A stretch of DNA of 64,000 nucleotides, taken from positions 152,001-216,000 of the forward strand of contig JAMJFZ010000289.1 in the NCBI GenBank assembly GCA_026225945.1, read 5' to 3'. Source of the DNA: Cricetomys ansorgei (lineage: Eukaryota; Chordata; Mammalia; Rodentia; Nesomyidae). The notes below the pieces were generated by a model, which saw nothing but the letters and a program-made list of their open reading frames with translations, ran no database searches and was not told the origin of the DNA. This document shows, one piece after another, positions 22,321 to 34,194 of this stretch (position 1 is its first letter; every line of letters begins with the position of its first letter). The translations under genes were made by a program, and so were the position numbers.

Positions 22321-23307
22321 TCATAAGGGGCCAGGTGGTCTCTGACCAGAGGTGCTGCTAGCTTTAGACCTATGCACCCAGGTGAGTGTACTTTTTTTTT
22401 TCACCACTAATTGGTCATATCAGAAATCTGACATGTAATTCAGGGTGCAATCAACTGCTTGATTTCTTAACACAGGGACTTGCCCTCAAAAACTCATGCA
22501 GGCGAAAGCCTCGAGCAATATCGCTGTTACTTTCTCTGTGCTTTTCCTGTCAAGGATAATCGCGACTCCTCGGGAGCTGAGCTGTGTCCCAGATCCCCTG
22601 CCTTCTTGCTTCAGCAGCATCTCTGCTTCAAAAGAACCAAGCTCGGAACTGCCCAGTGCCTGACGAGGGAGGATACCGCCTCCTACCCTTGGACGCGGGA
22701 GATGGCTTCCGGCTGCATCCACTTGCCATCAGGACATTTAGGGAGTCTGGAGACACTGAAGGCTTTCGGGCTCATTTCACCTGATAAAATAGGTTAAGTT
22801 TTTATTCTGGAGTGACTTCACTAATTAACAGCAGTGCTATGATTATTTCGACTTTCCTGGTCATCTGTCAAGCATAGGGCGATTTCCAGAGCATTCCCTG
22901 TTTGTTTAGCACTGTGGTAAGTGTTAAAGCTTGAGCTGTGTATTATTCAGATCAAATCACTTCAACTTGCAGGGCTGGTTTAGGGGCCTAGAAGCCCAGG
23001 AAACACCGGCTCTCTGCTCATTCCTTATGAAGTCCATGACCATAGAATACCTAGACTTTATCCACTTCCGGCATCCACTTTGGGCACAGTCAGACACCAA
23101 CCACCCAAACTTTCACGTCAACCTTCCACTGTGGCATTTGGAAGTCCTGCTTTCTTGCTCCCTGTATCTTAGTCCTCTGATCTCCCTACCTTCCTCAGCC
23201 ACTGCCAGAGACTGCTTCCCACCTCCCTCCCACCCCCACCGCCCATGCCCGTGCCAGGTGTATGCTTTGAAGATCTCGCACTGCATTTGGACTGGTCTTT
23301 TCTTTTT
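22321..23307. other. Unique DNA, no gene seen
   Basis: No confident repeat. The 105-codon open frame at 22480-22797 has no known domain. Bases 22800-22930 are AT-richer and weakly MIR-like (agcactgtggtaagtgttaa), not enough to annotate. Confidence 0.4.
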
Positions 23308-23585
23308 TTTTCAGTTTTATTGAGATGTAATTGCCAATTTGTATATAGTCAAGATGTGTATTATGGCTTTGGTATGTGTATACATTGTGAAATACTCATC
23401 ACAATCAACCCACTTACCATCCATCCCCTCACATGGTTGTCTTTGTATGTATGTGTGTTGAGAATACTTACTGTCTGTTCTCTAGAAAGCACTACATTCT
23501 AGGATGGTCGTAGTCATGGTTTATCCATCTTGTGGACTGCACATATGTGCCCTTCATCACTATCTTCCCACAGAACACAATAACT
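23308..23585 (-). mobile_element. L1M 3' end fragment
   Basis: Begins with ‘agttttattgagatgtaatt’, the reverse of an L1M terminus (…aattatacctcaataaa). Then come ‘tgtgtatacattgtgaaata’, ‘ctcatcacaatcaacccact’, ‘atccatcccctcacatggtt’ and ‘gagaatacttactgtctgtt’, in the order of the L1M 3' UTR on the reverse strand. An old mammalian L1 with no coding capacity. Confidence 0.75.
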
Positions 23586-23619
23586 TCAATATTTCCCGGG
23601 CTCCCACATCCCACTTTAG

Positions 23620-23815
23620 CAGCCCTGCTTCTTAAACTCAGGCATCAACCCAGAATTCAGTTCCCAGCACCCACATCAGGCAGCTCGCCACTGCCTAAAA
23701 CATCAGTTCCGGGAGAAGTGCTGCCCTCTTCAGGCCTCTATGGGCATTGCAGATACACCTAACCCTCATACAGATATACATATATAACATAATTAAAATT
23801 TTTTAAATTAAAAAG
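23620..23815 (+). mobile_element. B3-class SINE, 5'-degraded
   Basis: ‘cagaattcagttcccagcac’ and ‘ccacatcaggcagctcgcca’ follow the B box and body of B2/B3 SINEs. They are followed by ‘cagttccgggagaagtgct’, ‘gccctcttcaggcctctatg’ and ‘gggcattgcagatacaccta’, with an AT-rich tail. The tRNA-like A-box head is not recognisable. Confidence 0.75.
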
Positions 23816-23844
23816 AATATTTCTAAAGCAGTACTGATAGGTGT

Positions 23845-24190
23845 CAGTCAGGTTTGCTGTGTAACAAAGAGCTACACTCAAGAATAACCTCAGTGGAAAT
23901 CCATGAACAGCTTTTACAACTCTTTCTCCCTTTCACAAGTATGTTTTGGCTGCTGCTGTAGGCTGATCTTGTCTGGGATTGGCCCCACCCTGCAGGTTAG
24001 CTCTCCTCTGCACGTCTCCCATCTTCCTGAATCAGCATTTACTTTAGATGTGTTTTTCCTAAGACCAAAGCACAAGAGGGCAATCTATAGCGGAAGCATA
24101 TTTCAAGCCTATGTTCACATCATCCCCACAAATCTCCTATTAGTCAATGCAGATCACTTGGCCCCGCCTACGGTCAACAAGTGGGAGAGA
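23845..24190 (+). mobile_element. MaLR/MLT1-like LTR relic
   Basis: ‘ggtttgctgtgtaacaaaga’, then ‘ctttcacaagtatgttttgg’, ‘ctgatcttgtctgggattgg’, ‘ctctgcacgtctcccatctt’, ‘cctgaatcagcatttactt’, ‘gcacaagagggcaatctata’, ‘agcggaagcatatttcaag’ and ‘tattagtcaatgcagatcac’ follow an MLT1-like order (gctgtgtaacaaa…cacgtctctcatcctcctg…gcacaagagggcaag…attggccaaagcaagtcac). Diverged; family assignment provisional. Confidence 0.5.
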
Positions 24191-25880
24191 GCGCCCCCAC
24201 CAGTTTCCAGCAGGACATGCAGGAGCAAGAAGCCTATGAGAGGATGAAGAAGACTCTGGACCACCAGTTTGATCTCCCCATAGGACAAGTTGCCCGTGGA
24301 TGGCTCCTCTGCCACATAGCTGGCTTTCTGACAGTAGTCTGTGGCAGCCATAACTGCCACCACTGAACTCTCCAGCCTTCTCCTTTCCCCACAGTCCGTG
24401 ACGTTATGTCGAAAGCAGCCCCTCCCACCTCATGCTGTTTTATTAAAAAGCTTTCTACCAGGCTGGGAAGTTGAGAGATCCCACCTGCATCTAATATACA
24501 CCAATTTACTAATGTAATCCAACACCGTTTGCTCTTTTTTTCCCCTCAGTCAGTTGCCTGCCTGTTGCATAGTCATTGGCCAAATTCCCAGAATCATAAT
24601 AAGAAAGAGAAAAAAAGAAACTATTTAGAAGATGATAATCTGAACATCCAAGCCACTCTCCAGGCAATGAATCCACGCTGAATGTGGCCAGCGTTTGAAA
24701 CAATAGTAAGAGGAAACGAAAACGGAAAACGTCCCATCAGCGTCCCAGGCGCACGATATGAAGCCAGTTATTTGTTCTCGCCTCTGTCATCTCCTCAGAG
24801 CCCGTAACCTTGGTGGGCTTGTCAGGGTTTCAACAAATAATTGTTTATGTTTGAATGTCCCTGTTGGCTGGACTTGAGGTCCCAATAATCACAGGCAAAG
24901 GCAGATGTCAAATTAGATCACTGATGGAGGAAGAGCGAGAACCCAGCAGAAGGAGGCTTTGGATGGAAACAGCCAAGTGGGTGGAGAAGGGGCGAAGGTT
25001 GCCAGGACACAAGTGTGCTGCGCAACCTGGAACAGAGGACCCGGGCAACTCTAGGTGAGCTTGCAATTACGGCTTCTGCTTCTGCCAAGGTGAAAGAAGC
25101 TGGGCCCCTGGCTCCCTCCAGCACGACCGACCGGAAAAGCATCACAGGAATGGAAGATTCGCTTCAGACACTTTGGAACTACTGCCATGTGGCAGGGTGC
25201 AGGGACGGCGACGGAAGACAGGTGGAGAAGCCCTCAGTCCTGCTCTCCCCGGAATGACTCTCGGAGAATAATTGCTGGCCTCGTTGTGCTAAGAAGCTGG
25301 CAGCATCAGCCAGGTTGCTCCGTGAGTTGAACAAGTATGCCAACACCCTACAGGGCAAGGAGCGGATGGAAAAGGTAGCCGGGCCAGCTGGCCTAGGACA
25401 CTCACTCCTCCACTGCCTTCATGTCTCCTCACCCGCGGACAGTCAGGCTTGGTACTCCGCAGGCAGAAGCTGCATTCTCCAACTGAGTGGGGCTTGACTC
25501 ACAGGAAGGTCTACATTTTATCTGGTCACTCGATAGGAACACACAGCTGTGTGTGAATGAGAGACAGTTTCATAAACTGTGTCCACTCGGGAGGTGCCTC
25601 CACAGTTTTCAACCTATTCTGTTTCTGTTGTTGTTGTTTTCCCACCACTGTTTTTCTGTTTTGTTTTATTTTGTTTTGTTTTAAGTTTCTAAAGTGCTGG
25701 CTGACTCACTAAGTTGACTTCATGACCCGTTAATGGCTTTCTACCCAGAGTTTTAAGAACTGATCTATAGAGATCCTTTCCTTCCCAGGATGCTTTTCTC
25801 TGAACATTGTGGAGGGTGGGGGGGAGCGTCCTGGCTATTGCTGAGAACTGATGGAGGAGACAAAAGCTGAGGCTCTAGGC
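24191..25880. other. Unique DNA, no gene seen
   Basis: No gene or repeat recognised. A tctag|gtgagc donor-like site at about 25053 follows an open stretch, but no matching acceptor or conserved protein sequence was seen, so I do not call an exon. Bases 25622-25685 are T-rich ((GTT)n, (TTTTG)n). Bases 25820-25832 are G-rich. Confidence 0.4.
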
Positions 25881-26079
25881 CAGTGGTTCTCAACCTGTGG
25901 GTCATGACCTTTTGTGAGTCAAAGGATTTTTTCACAGAGGTCACCTAAGACCACCTGCATATGGGCTATTTACATTATGATTCATAACAGTAGCAAAACT
26001 GCAGTTATGAGGTAGCAACAAAATAACTTTGTGTTTGGGGGTCACCACAGCATGCGGAATAGCAGGCTGAGAATCACTA
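25881..26079 (+). mobile_element. URR1-type non-autonomous hAT transposon
   Basis: Begins cagtggttctcaacctgtgg and ends aggctgagaatcacta, which are complementary terminal inverted repeats. The interior (gtcacctaagacca, ttacattatgattcataaca, gtagcaaaactgcagttatg, gggggtcaccacagcatg) matches rodent URR1. It is 199 bases long, normal for the family, with no coding capacity. Flanks are ctctaggc (25873-25880) and ttcgaggc (26080-26087), agreeing at 6 of 8 bases, the 8 bp target duplication expected of hAT elements. Confidence 0.9.
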
Positions 26080-26087
26080 TTCGAGGC

Positions 26088-26545
26088 TATAATTCCGAAG
26101 GACTCGGAGCTTGATGTTGGTGGCTTACCCTGGCTTTCTTCTCAGTGTGCAGTTTGGGATCCTTTGTAAATGCAGATAACCAGGTAGCTTTGTCTCTGAA
26201 GAAAGCAGAGTTCTCAGGCCTGTCTACCCAGTACCTAACTTGCTCAGCCAGTAGGAAAGACTACTAGCCAAACAATTTGTAGCAAATGAAGCAGATTTAT
26301 CGTAAGAGACAGATCAGGGTAGTTAAAAATAATACATATCCTTGAATATATAAAATTGGCAACACGAGGAAGAAACAAGAAAAGAAAAGGAAGTAAAAAC
26401 ATGGTAATTTTAAGCATGAAAAATTTAACAGTTGACACAAGGAACACCATAGAAAAGCAATAGGAAAGGTGTGCTCAAATGTTGATGTAAGGTGATAGAA
26501 GGTGCTGCTCTCTCCAGGAAGCATGGAGGAAGGAAAACATAGAAG
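26088..26545. other. AT-rich DNA, no gene seen
   Basis: A-rich on the plus strand from 26240 onward. Could be an upstream extension of the L1M fragment that begins after the B1-like insertion, but the match is too weak to call. Confidence 0.35.
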
Positions 26546-26690
26546 TAGTGTGGTGTCTTACTCATGAAATTCTAGCACTGGGAGGCAGAGGCAGGAGGCT
26601 CTTCAGGAATTAGAAGCCAGCTACATGGTGAGTACCAGGTCAGCCTGGGTTATAGAGTGAGACCCAATGTATTAAAAACCTAGAAATTAT
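26546..26690 (+). mobile_element. Old B1-like SINE
   Basis: ‘gtgtggtgtcttactcatga’, ‘aattctagcactgggaggca’, ‘gaggcaggaggctcttcagg’, ‘caggtcagcctgggttatag’ and ‘agtgagacccaatgtatt’ track a 7SL-derived monomer with extra bases in the middle. Diverged enough to be an early B1 (PB1/B1F type). Confidence 0.65.
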
Positions 26691-26699
26691 GAAACCCTA

Positions 26700-27300
26700 G
26701 AAGATATTCTAACACCTGGATAGCGGAAGTCTAAGGAGGAGAGGCAAACAGACACCATGGAGGAGATATTTGAAAAGTAACAATTAGTCAATTTTTCATA
26801 ATTAAAGACTAAAAACGCTTAGAAAGTTTCAAACAAGACAAATGAGAAAAATCAATACTTTGACATATTAAAATGAAATGTAAGAACATCAATAATGAAG
26901 AAAAATTCTAGAAGCTTCCAGAGGGAAAGAGCAAATAACCTTACTGACTTTAGAATTATTGACAACAGCTGTGAATACAAGAAGATGAGGTGTAAAAGCC
27001 AACAAATTTTTAAAAAGATAATGAGCACAAAATCAAGGAGGAAAACACAACTCTAATACAGAATACTGCATTCAGCCAAGTTAGGACTTAATACGAAGGC
27101 TCCGTAGACACATTACAAGCATGCAAGACATTAACAGGTTTTTTTAGTACTAAGAACTACTTAGAAAACTCAAATAAGAAGTAAACCTAAATTTCTCATG
27201 GAAAAATATAGTATTCAAATAATCTAGTACAGTTTTATTATCTAAAGAAGCAAAAAGCCAGTAAAATGAAAAAAAATGATATCAATAATGACCCAGAACA
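26700..27300 (+). mobile_element. L1M fragment
   Basis: A-rich strand with ordered L1M blocks: ‘aagcttccagagggaaagag’, ‘caaataacc’, ‘gaattattgacaacagctgt’, ‘aatactgcattcagccaagt’, ‘aatacgaaggc’, ‘agacacattacaagcatgca’ and ‘agacattaacagg’. They correspond to the L1M stretch ‘…agagaaaaagcaaataacc…ttgacaacagc…attctatatccagcc…aaagacattttc…catgcaaga’. No open frame survives. The opposite-strand copy of the same L1 region lies at 56340-57050. Confidence 0.6.
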
Positions 27301-27409
27301 GTTGTTTTAAATAATATCAACAAAAGAGGGGTAGAAGCCCAGGAGAGATGAAAATGAGGTGACATGTCTGCCTTGTTCAAGGGAAGATTGTGGACAAATG
27401 AAGAATGAG

Positions 27410-27552
27410 GTGGGGGGGGGAGAGAGAGAAAAAAAGGGAGAGAGAGAGAGAGAATGGTGGTAAGTAAACAGACAGATATACAGATGACAGATAGATAGAG
27501 ATAGACTGATGATAGATTAATAGGTAGATAGATGATTAATAGATAGATAGAC

Positions 27553-27588
<36 letters not shown>

Positions 27589-27754
27589 GATAGATAGATA
27601 AATAGATAGATGATAGCTAGATAGAGAGATAAATAGATGGTAGATAGATAAATAGATAATAGATGGATAGATAGGTAGATAGATGATAGATAATGATAGA
27701 TGATAGATAGATGATAGATTGATAGATGGTAGAAAAATAGTTCGATGATAGATA
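27410..27754. repeat. (GA)n followed by long degenerate (GATA)n tract
   Basis: A short G/GA-rich leader (27410-27451) is followed from about 27470 by 285 bases of GATA/GATAGATG/GATAAATA units. Long minus-strand open frames rich in Tyr, Leu and Ser across it are artefacts. The mixed units suggest long decay with local re-expansion around 27550-27600, where GATA is perfect. Confidence 0.95.
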
Positions 27755-28098
27755 AGAGCTCTGAGATGGAAGACATCATGGAAACTATGCTCTCTAAATT
27801 CAGCAGTACCAACACACACATGAGTTGACAGACTGTGGCAGCATGCACAGGGCCTGCCCACTGGGTCCCAGCACTTAGAGAGGAAGTAGACATAAGGCCC
27901 CATCCCTAACCCAGAAGCTTCCTCCAACGGATAAAACTCACAAAACATTAATTTTCTCCAATGGAGTCTCATTGGTTATACCAACCACACTTAAAGGCAG
28001 GCCCCATACCCAACAGGAGATGACCAACGCAAAATGAACTCCATGGTATTTTTGGAGGGTATTTTAAAATAAATATACTACTTAAAATGTTCCTCTAA
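27755..28098. other. Unique DNA, no gene seen
   Basis: No repeat or gene recognised. Confidence 0.4.
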
Positions 28099-28247
28099 AC
28101 CAGGTGGTGGTGACACACACTTTTAATCCCAGCACTCGGGAGGCAGAGGCAGGCAGATCTCTGTGAGTCTACAGAGTGAGTTCCAGGACAGCCAGAGTTA
28201 CAGCAGAGAAATCCTGTCTCAAAAAACAGAAACAACAACAACAAAAA
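28099..28247 (+). mobile_element. B1 SINE with 16 bp internal deletion
   Basis: Starts ccaggtggtggtgacacaca, then tttaatcccagcactcggga and ggcagaggcaggcagatctc. It then jumps from gtgagt directly to ctacagagtgagttccagg, losing the ‘tcaaggccagcctggt’ segment. Ends agccagagttacagcagaga and aaatcctgtctc with an A-rich/CAACAA tail. It carries the variant ‘agagttaca’ instead of the mouse-type ‘agggctaca’. Confidence 0.95.
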
Positions 28248-30629
28248 AGTTTTTCTAGTAAAAATGATTAACTTCCTACACCCCAAGAGTTACAATCAAC
28301 ACATATTGCAAAAATGTGTTCTTATGGCTTCTAATACCACACGAATGTCAATCTTTGTGGGGCATGGTTATGAGCAACATTGGCCATCTGGCTTCTTCTT
28401 CAGGCTACTGTGAGATAGAGAAGGTATTTAGAGAAATTAAATATATTGAGGAATTCAATATATTGGACAAGAAGACAATAGTAACCACGGTAGTAAGAGG
28501 AGAAGAGACAGGTGTCAGAGGCTGTTCCAGATGTGCTGTGTGGTTCAGTAGAGATTAGAAGAGACGAGTAGAAGACAGTCCTGAATCTGAGCTATGGCAC
28601 CGGATGCCAGAGTTGAAGAAGAGGAAGTTGAGGTGGTACCCTTCCCAGGGAGGCGGCAGAACATGTTGGCTTTACCCAGCTGTGCATGTGCACCTGTAAA
28701 GAGAGCTATGTTACGTCACAAATATGGGAGTGGGGTCATTGTCACAGAGGTCACAGCTGATGCAGAGGTTAAGCAGAAACTCTCAGGGAGTGATGGCAGG
28801 GAAATAAGTCAAGAGCGTGAAGCCTCAACTTCGCGGGAGTCGATAATAAGGAGGGAAGACACTGAATGCAAGAAAGACAAAGAAATATTAACTTGACATA
28901 CACGTGGAATGGAGTCGGTTACAGTGGCGGGGTTTGGCGGATGAAGACAAGAGAGAATTTCCTTGGCTGTCATATTTGAGAGTCCAGCCATAGCTCTGAC
29001 CTCAGGTGGAAACCTAGTGTTCAAACACAACCACCAGAAATCCTTCTCTACCCACCCCCTTCTCCTCTTCCCAGTGTCTTCAGCTTTCCCACAGTGATGG
29101 GCCCGGAAGCTCCAGGCTCTTGACTCATCAGCTCGAGATGAAAAAGTTCATCTGGAACCTTCCAATGGAAGATCCAATTTGGCTCTGATTAAGCTCACTT
29201 GGCTCACAAGCCTATCCTACAGCCCATCTTTCTGGCCAGGCCTGGATGATAGTTCCAAGTTTCCCCTCCCAGGCTTTCCTAATTAAGCACTGGGAAAAGG
29301 AGCTTCATTCAATACCAGAGTGTGATATACCTGTCTTCAGAAGGGAAGAGAGCAGGGCCAGTAAGAGAAGGGAGCACAGCAGGAACCTGGGGTAGAGATA
29401 CAGTGTCCGTACGCTGAATGCCATACAAAGACAAAGCAGAGGTGATGGAAGCCCCATTGTACCAGGCTAGAGAGAATCAAGACAGAAACTCCTCTCTGCT
29501 GTATCTCCCTCCTGTGTAAAGTCTTCCTTTAGGAAGAACCTAAAGCCAACAAAGGCCCTCCCAGCCCTGGCTCTCAGCCCCTCGCCACCCTCCTTCAGTA
29601 CTAAGGCCTTTGGCCTCTCAGGTGATAAAAAATATCACTCTGGCTGCTGAAAGCAGCCTTGTAATGTAAAAGCCAGGTCCTTCCTGGCTGGGCTTTCTTG
29701 ACAGGCACGTCACAGATTCCCTCTTTCCCAGCAGGTAATTTTTCCAGTGACAGAATCTCTATCTCTCCCTCACCCCTGTCCTCAGACTCTCCAATTGTTT
29801 GCTGAAACAGGACAAGTAACATTCCTTGGCTGGACTTCAGAGTTCCACTTGAGGCAGGGTGGTGGGCTGGGATTTAACCGAGGACCCTAAGGGGCTCATG
29901 TTATATGAATCATCTCTCAAGTGTGCCAGGACATCACAGGAGCTTCTCCCTGGCTCTCTCATCCCCAGCCTCAGCAGCTCATTGGAGTTTAAGTCAGAAC
30001 TGTAATAGCAGCTCATCAGAACATCCTGGCGGGCTCCCCTTGTCAGAACAGCCCTCAAAGGGCAAGGGAGAGCCAGACAGATGAACACGGGGAAGGGACT
30101 CCGGCCAGACAGAATGAATGTAGATTTCATGACCCTGCTGTGAAAGAGAGAGAGACGCAGTCGTCTCTGATGTTAACATCCATGCTGGAGGGGGCCACAG
30201 CGGCTCCCCTTAGGAATCTGATGGCTTCTTCTGTGTGTGATGTTTTGAAGCATGTCAACATCCCTGGGCACTGTCAGTCCCCTTCGAGTGACCCAAGTGG
30301 AGATGTAAAGAGCAACCTCTCTGCATTGGGCTGCATAAGGAAGACCGGCTCCAGACCCATCACTGTGAATTCTGAGGCAGAAATGCTGCTCCCTCAGCTC
30401 CCCAGATAGCTTTGGTAATCAAGGAGCAGATAAGTTAATCTGTTATAAACTCTGACAGGGTGTACACCTCCCTGCCCCCTTCCTGTCTTGCTCTTAGCTT
30501 CCTGTCTGCCACAACAAGGTGCCTCCAAATGCTCATAGGGAAGAGCGTCTCTCCTTTGCGTCGCACAACTGTTGAATGGCTTGAATGTGAAGCGCAGCCC
30601 TCCCGAACACACATACGTTGTAGGCCTTG
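28248..30629. other. Unique DNA, no gene seen
   Basis: The longest repeat-poor stretch of this part of the window. The 30160-30410 segment faintly resembles a MER20-like hAT element (aacatccctgggcactgtca), but its ends were not found. Open frames up to 100 codons show no known domain. No promoter or splice pattern stands out. Confidence 0.4.
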
Positions 30630-30860
30630 TCTCCAGCTGGTGGCACTGGGTTGTAGGTTCTGGATACTTGAGACACGCAATCTAGCTGGAGAAAGTAGAT
30701 CACTTGAAGAGTTCTCCTCTGCCTCATGCTCCCCCTGGCGTGGGGTTGTGCCTAAGTGTATGGGGACACATACTGAACCATCCGAAAACGTGAGCCAAGT
30801 AAACAATTCCTCCCTCACGCTGTGTCTGTCAGGCAGTTTGTCACAGTGATGGGAAGGCTT
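30630..30860 (+). mobile_element. MaLR-like LTR fragment
   Basis: ‘tctccagctggtggcactgg’ at the start, ‘gctggagaaagtagatcact’ in the middle and ‘gaaccatccgaaaacgtgag’ plus ‘ccaagtaaacaattcctccc’ near the end match a rodent LTR (cagctggtggcac…ggaggaagtaggtcact…ctccgaaaccgtgagccaaaataaa). ‘tttgtcacagtgatgggaa’ follows as its 3' end. The poly(A) signal has decayed to aagtaaac. Confidence 0.55.
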
Positions 30861-31284
30861 CCTCAGACGGGCTGCCACACCCGACCACTCATGGAGCAGG
30901 AATGTGTCAGCCAGCTCCGACCATGCCCGATACATCGCCCCACACACACGAGGCAGAATGACCTGGAAGAGGTTAGTCTGCAGCTAAGAAATCTCATAAT
31001 TAAGAAAGTAGAAAGCAACCTCCGGCACCCTGATGCTATCCGAGCTCCTGACTGACAGCCTCAGGGAGACAGTGGAGAAGATGGAAACACACGAGTTGAG
31101 ACCGAATCTCCACATCCTTCTCTTCTTCCTCATCTTGAGGTACCCAGACAATGGCTTTGCTTCCCAACTACTTTCTGACATTGGCTTCCTATGATACCTG
31201 GTGTCTAAGACAGTCATGAGATGCCGAGAGCCGCCTATCGCTCTCGTACACGTTGCCTTTAAGGCCCCACATCTAAGCTCAGCG
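30861..31284. other. Unique DNA, no gene seen
   Basis: No repeat or gene recognised. Confidence 0.35.
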
Positions 31285-31415
31285 ACTCAGCGTCAATACT
31301 CCCACTTCGTCGATGCTAAAACTGACCCTTCAAGACTCAACTTGGTCAGGTTCGTAAGATAAGTTTACTACTGAGCTAGGACACAAATCCAGACACAGCT
31401 GACCACCGGATCCAG
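31285..31415 (-). mobile_element. MIR SINE relic
   Basis: ‘gatgctaaaactgacccttc’ and ‘cttggtcaggttcgtaagat’ then ‘ctactgagctaggacacaaa’ and ‘tccagacacagctgacc’ follow the reverse MIR order (gatgaggaaactgagg…cttgctcaaggtcacac…actgagctgggacttgaacccaggtctgctgac). Confidence 0.5.
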
Positions 31416-34194
31416 AGTTCCTTGTGGGTACATACTGTCCCTGGCTTCTAAAACCATCGCTTCAAAGACACACAGCTAGCCTAAGCCTCTCAAACTGTCA
31501 GAGCGGTGGTACGTGGCAGCCCATAGCGACTTCGAGTGTTTTAAGTGAAGTGCTTTGTAAAGCTTGTTCTACTTCAGCGTGCCTCTCATTTCTGTCTTCT
31601 CCCTCAAGTTCAACAACATCCTTCAGGGCCCCTCCAGCTCTGTGAGGTGAAAGCAGTCAGCTTATGAGAAAAGGCACCCAGAGAGACACAACCTCGCATC
31701 AGCCCCTAGGTGCTGGCCTGCAGGCTTTTCCCAGAATGGGCCAGAAGAGGCCGAGAGGGAGGGAGCTCTCGCTACACTCCGCCGGTTAGTTCTCCAGGCC
31801 AGCAGCAGTAATAGAGAACGTGATAAGCTGTCACTAGAAGCCAGCTCAGTTCTCCAAGACTTAATGGTAGAATAACACAATAGGGTCAGACTAAAAAGGT
31901 TCCCTTATGAAATTTTTATCAGCAACTTTGGTAAATGGCTATGGGAAAGGTGCTTTGCTCCCAGGCAGACCTGGGACCCGATTTTACAAGGTACAGGCAG
32001 CCTGCATCGCCTCACCCCCACAAGATATTAAGGGCACTCAAATTGAATTAACACCAAATCAAGCCGGTGCACTTAACAATAGAAATGCACTTAAGGGATG
32101 CCTCAGGATGATTTGTGACTAAAGAAAGCAAAGAAGAGAACAGACTGCAAGCCACAAGGGTGGTGTTGTGTGTCATATACAGGAAAGGCCATAAGTAGAC
32201 CTTAGGATACCGGAAAACCATGAACTTTGGGGGCTCTCAGATACCTTAGACCAAGCCGTAAAGTAGAAGGCCGCTTTTGTGGTATGCAGAAACAATTGAT
32301 AAATAAATTACGGCCACTTTTCTTAGTGGCATGGTCTCCATTACCTCTGACAGGCGCGGAGCCACTGTGCTCAGATAAATAGGAGACAAACAATGGCCTA
32401 TCAGGTAGCGCCCCAGGAAATTCTTCAGTGGTTGCCAGGACTCTTCGTGACAGCGACCACGCGAAGGTCCGCAGCGACAGCAGCTAAGTGATGAGAAGAG
32501 TTCACCAGACAGGCTTTGACAAGTCCTACAGAGAATCAACAGAAAATGCCCCTGGCAAGTGGCACCCCAGAGTCAGAGCCAGCCCGTGGCTGTCTCTTTT
32601 TGCCCCTCAACATTTGCCAACACACATTCTCTCTTCCTTTCTCCATCTAAGGCTCCCTCCTTCTCCTTCCGTCCCTACTCGCAGGCCCCGCACCCCTTCC
32701 CTCCACACACCCTGTCCACTGGGCTGGAAGACAATTGGACCATCTTCATAGCTGAGTGGCTCTTCCAGATAATCTTGGAAACCTGGATACATTGTGGACT
32801 TGCGAGAATTCAGGGGGAAGAAATGGCCTCACAGGGGACTTTTTCCCCATCAAGTGAAATGCACACAAAAGCACGCTTTTGTCGTCCTTTGGGGGGGGAG
32901 GCAGGGAGAACAAGCCACCTATGCCACGCGAGGTCTCACTCAGAAATCGGGCTCCATTTAGGTTGGAGGTGGCCTAATTTTATCAGAGTTAAAACAGTCT
33001 AGTCATGAGGTGGCTGGGAAACTGGGGCAGGCGGCTTCAGTTTTTCGCTACAAAACAAAGTTTCGAGACAGTGAGACAGAAACATCCTTCCTAGACGCTG
33101 TTGAGCTTCAGCCAGGTCTCGCTCCCTGTAGGACGCTGGCATTACAGAGGGGAAAGGGAAGATCCGACGACTCCCCCTCCCCCAAACCATCTCAGGCCCT
33201 TCTCTTCTAGAATTTGGCTGTGGGGCTGCCGAGGAGTGACTGAGGCATGCTCTTCCCCTTGTAAAAGGAGTCCTTTTGAATCTTCTTCAACATCCTCAAA
33301 GGACAGCCGCAGGATGTAGAGACAATCCTTAAGGACAGAATCTCTGGGAACCAGGAAGCACCCACAGCCATGAGCATCGTCGAGGGGACTGTTGTCCTAA
33401 AAATGTACCTGTAGATAACCTTCTCACGGGAACAGCGGGTCCTAAGTCCCAAGGAAGAATCTTTAAACTGCCCATGGCTTCCCACAATAGTAGCCCTCCC
33501 TCAGCCCATCCAAAGAAGGAGAAGGGAACAAACAAATGCAAATAGAACCCGTTTGGCCTCCAGTTTCTCTGTACCAATTACTTTTTGCCTTCTTCCACAT
33601 AGAACTTTAAAAGGAAACAACGAATTACGGAATTCCTAGCATTCCTAAAGTCACCCAACACACCTGACCCTGTGGGATACGTACAACCTCTTTACTTCTC
33701 AGAGCCGGAGATCTGCCGCATCCACAGACTGTCCTGGCAAGACCCACCAGGTGGTGTCATTCCAGGTTTGTCTTCTACTCTCCCAGCTGCTCACAATCAT
33801 CCCTCCTATGTCACTTACACAATTCATTGTCTACCCTCGTTGGTCCTCTTGCTTCAAACAAACTTCTCTGTAGTTCGTAAATCCTTATCTATGACCGATT
33901 AGTCCAGTCAACGCTGTTTACTGCGTACTGACCAGTACTGACCATGTGCCTAGCATAGGGTAAGTCTTAAGAGGACAGGAAAGACTAGGACAAAGTCCTT
34001 AATGTGAAGAACCTACTGACCACATCACCGTGGATGTCGTGGCCCTGTCTTTGATGTGTCTGCAAAGCTCTTTTTTTACTGTAATATGCAGAGGGCTAAA
34101 CTGATTACACTCCCTCTAGCAAGGAATAGCCCCCTACAAAGTAGAAAGAAAGCAAAGTGTTTAAGACAGTATTGATTCTGCTCTCACTGCTTCC
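31416..34194. other. Unique DNA, no gene seen
   Basis: Repeat-poor. Overlapping open frames at 32200-33580 on both strands (largest 147 codons at 32559-33002) match no domain I know. Bases 33920-34010 (gaccatgtgcctagcatagg) faintly resemble an L2/MIR-type ‘ctatgtgccaggcac’ segment. Confidence 0.4.

Noticed and set aside
24855..25060. Open stretch ending in a donor-like gtgagc, as an exon
   Set aside because: The frame stops right at the site, no acceptor pairs with it, and no protein similarity is recognised.
27282..27972. Minus-strand open frames rich in Ile, Tyr, Leu and Ser, resembling membrane proteins
   Set aside because: Direct translation of the GATA tract.
30160..30410. Possible MER20-like hAT element
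   Set aside because: Only a short central resemblance; no terminal inverted repeats found.
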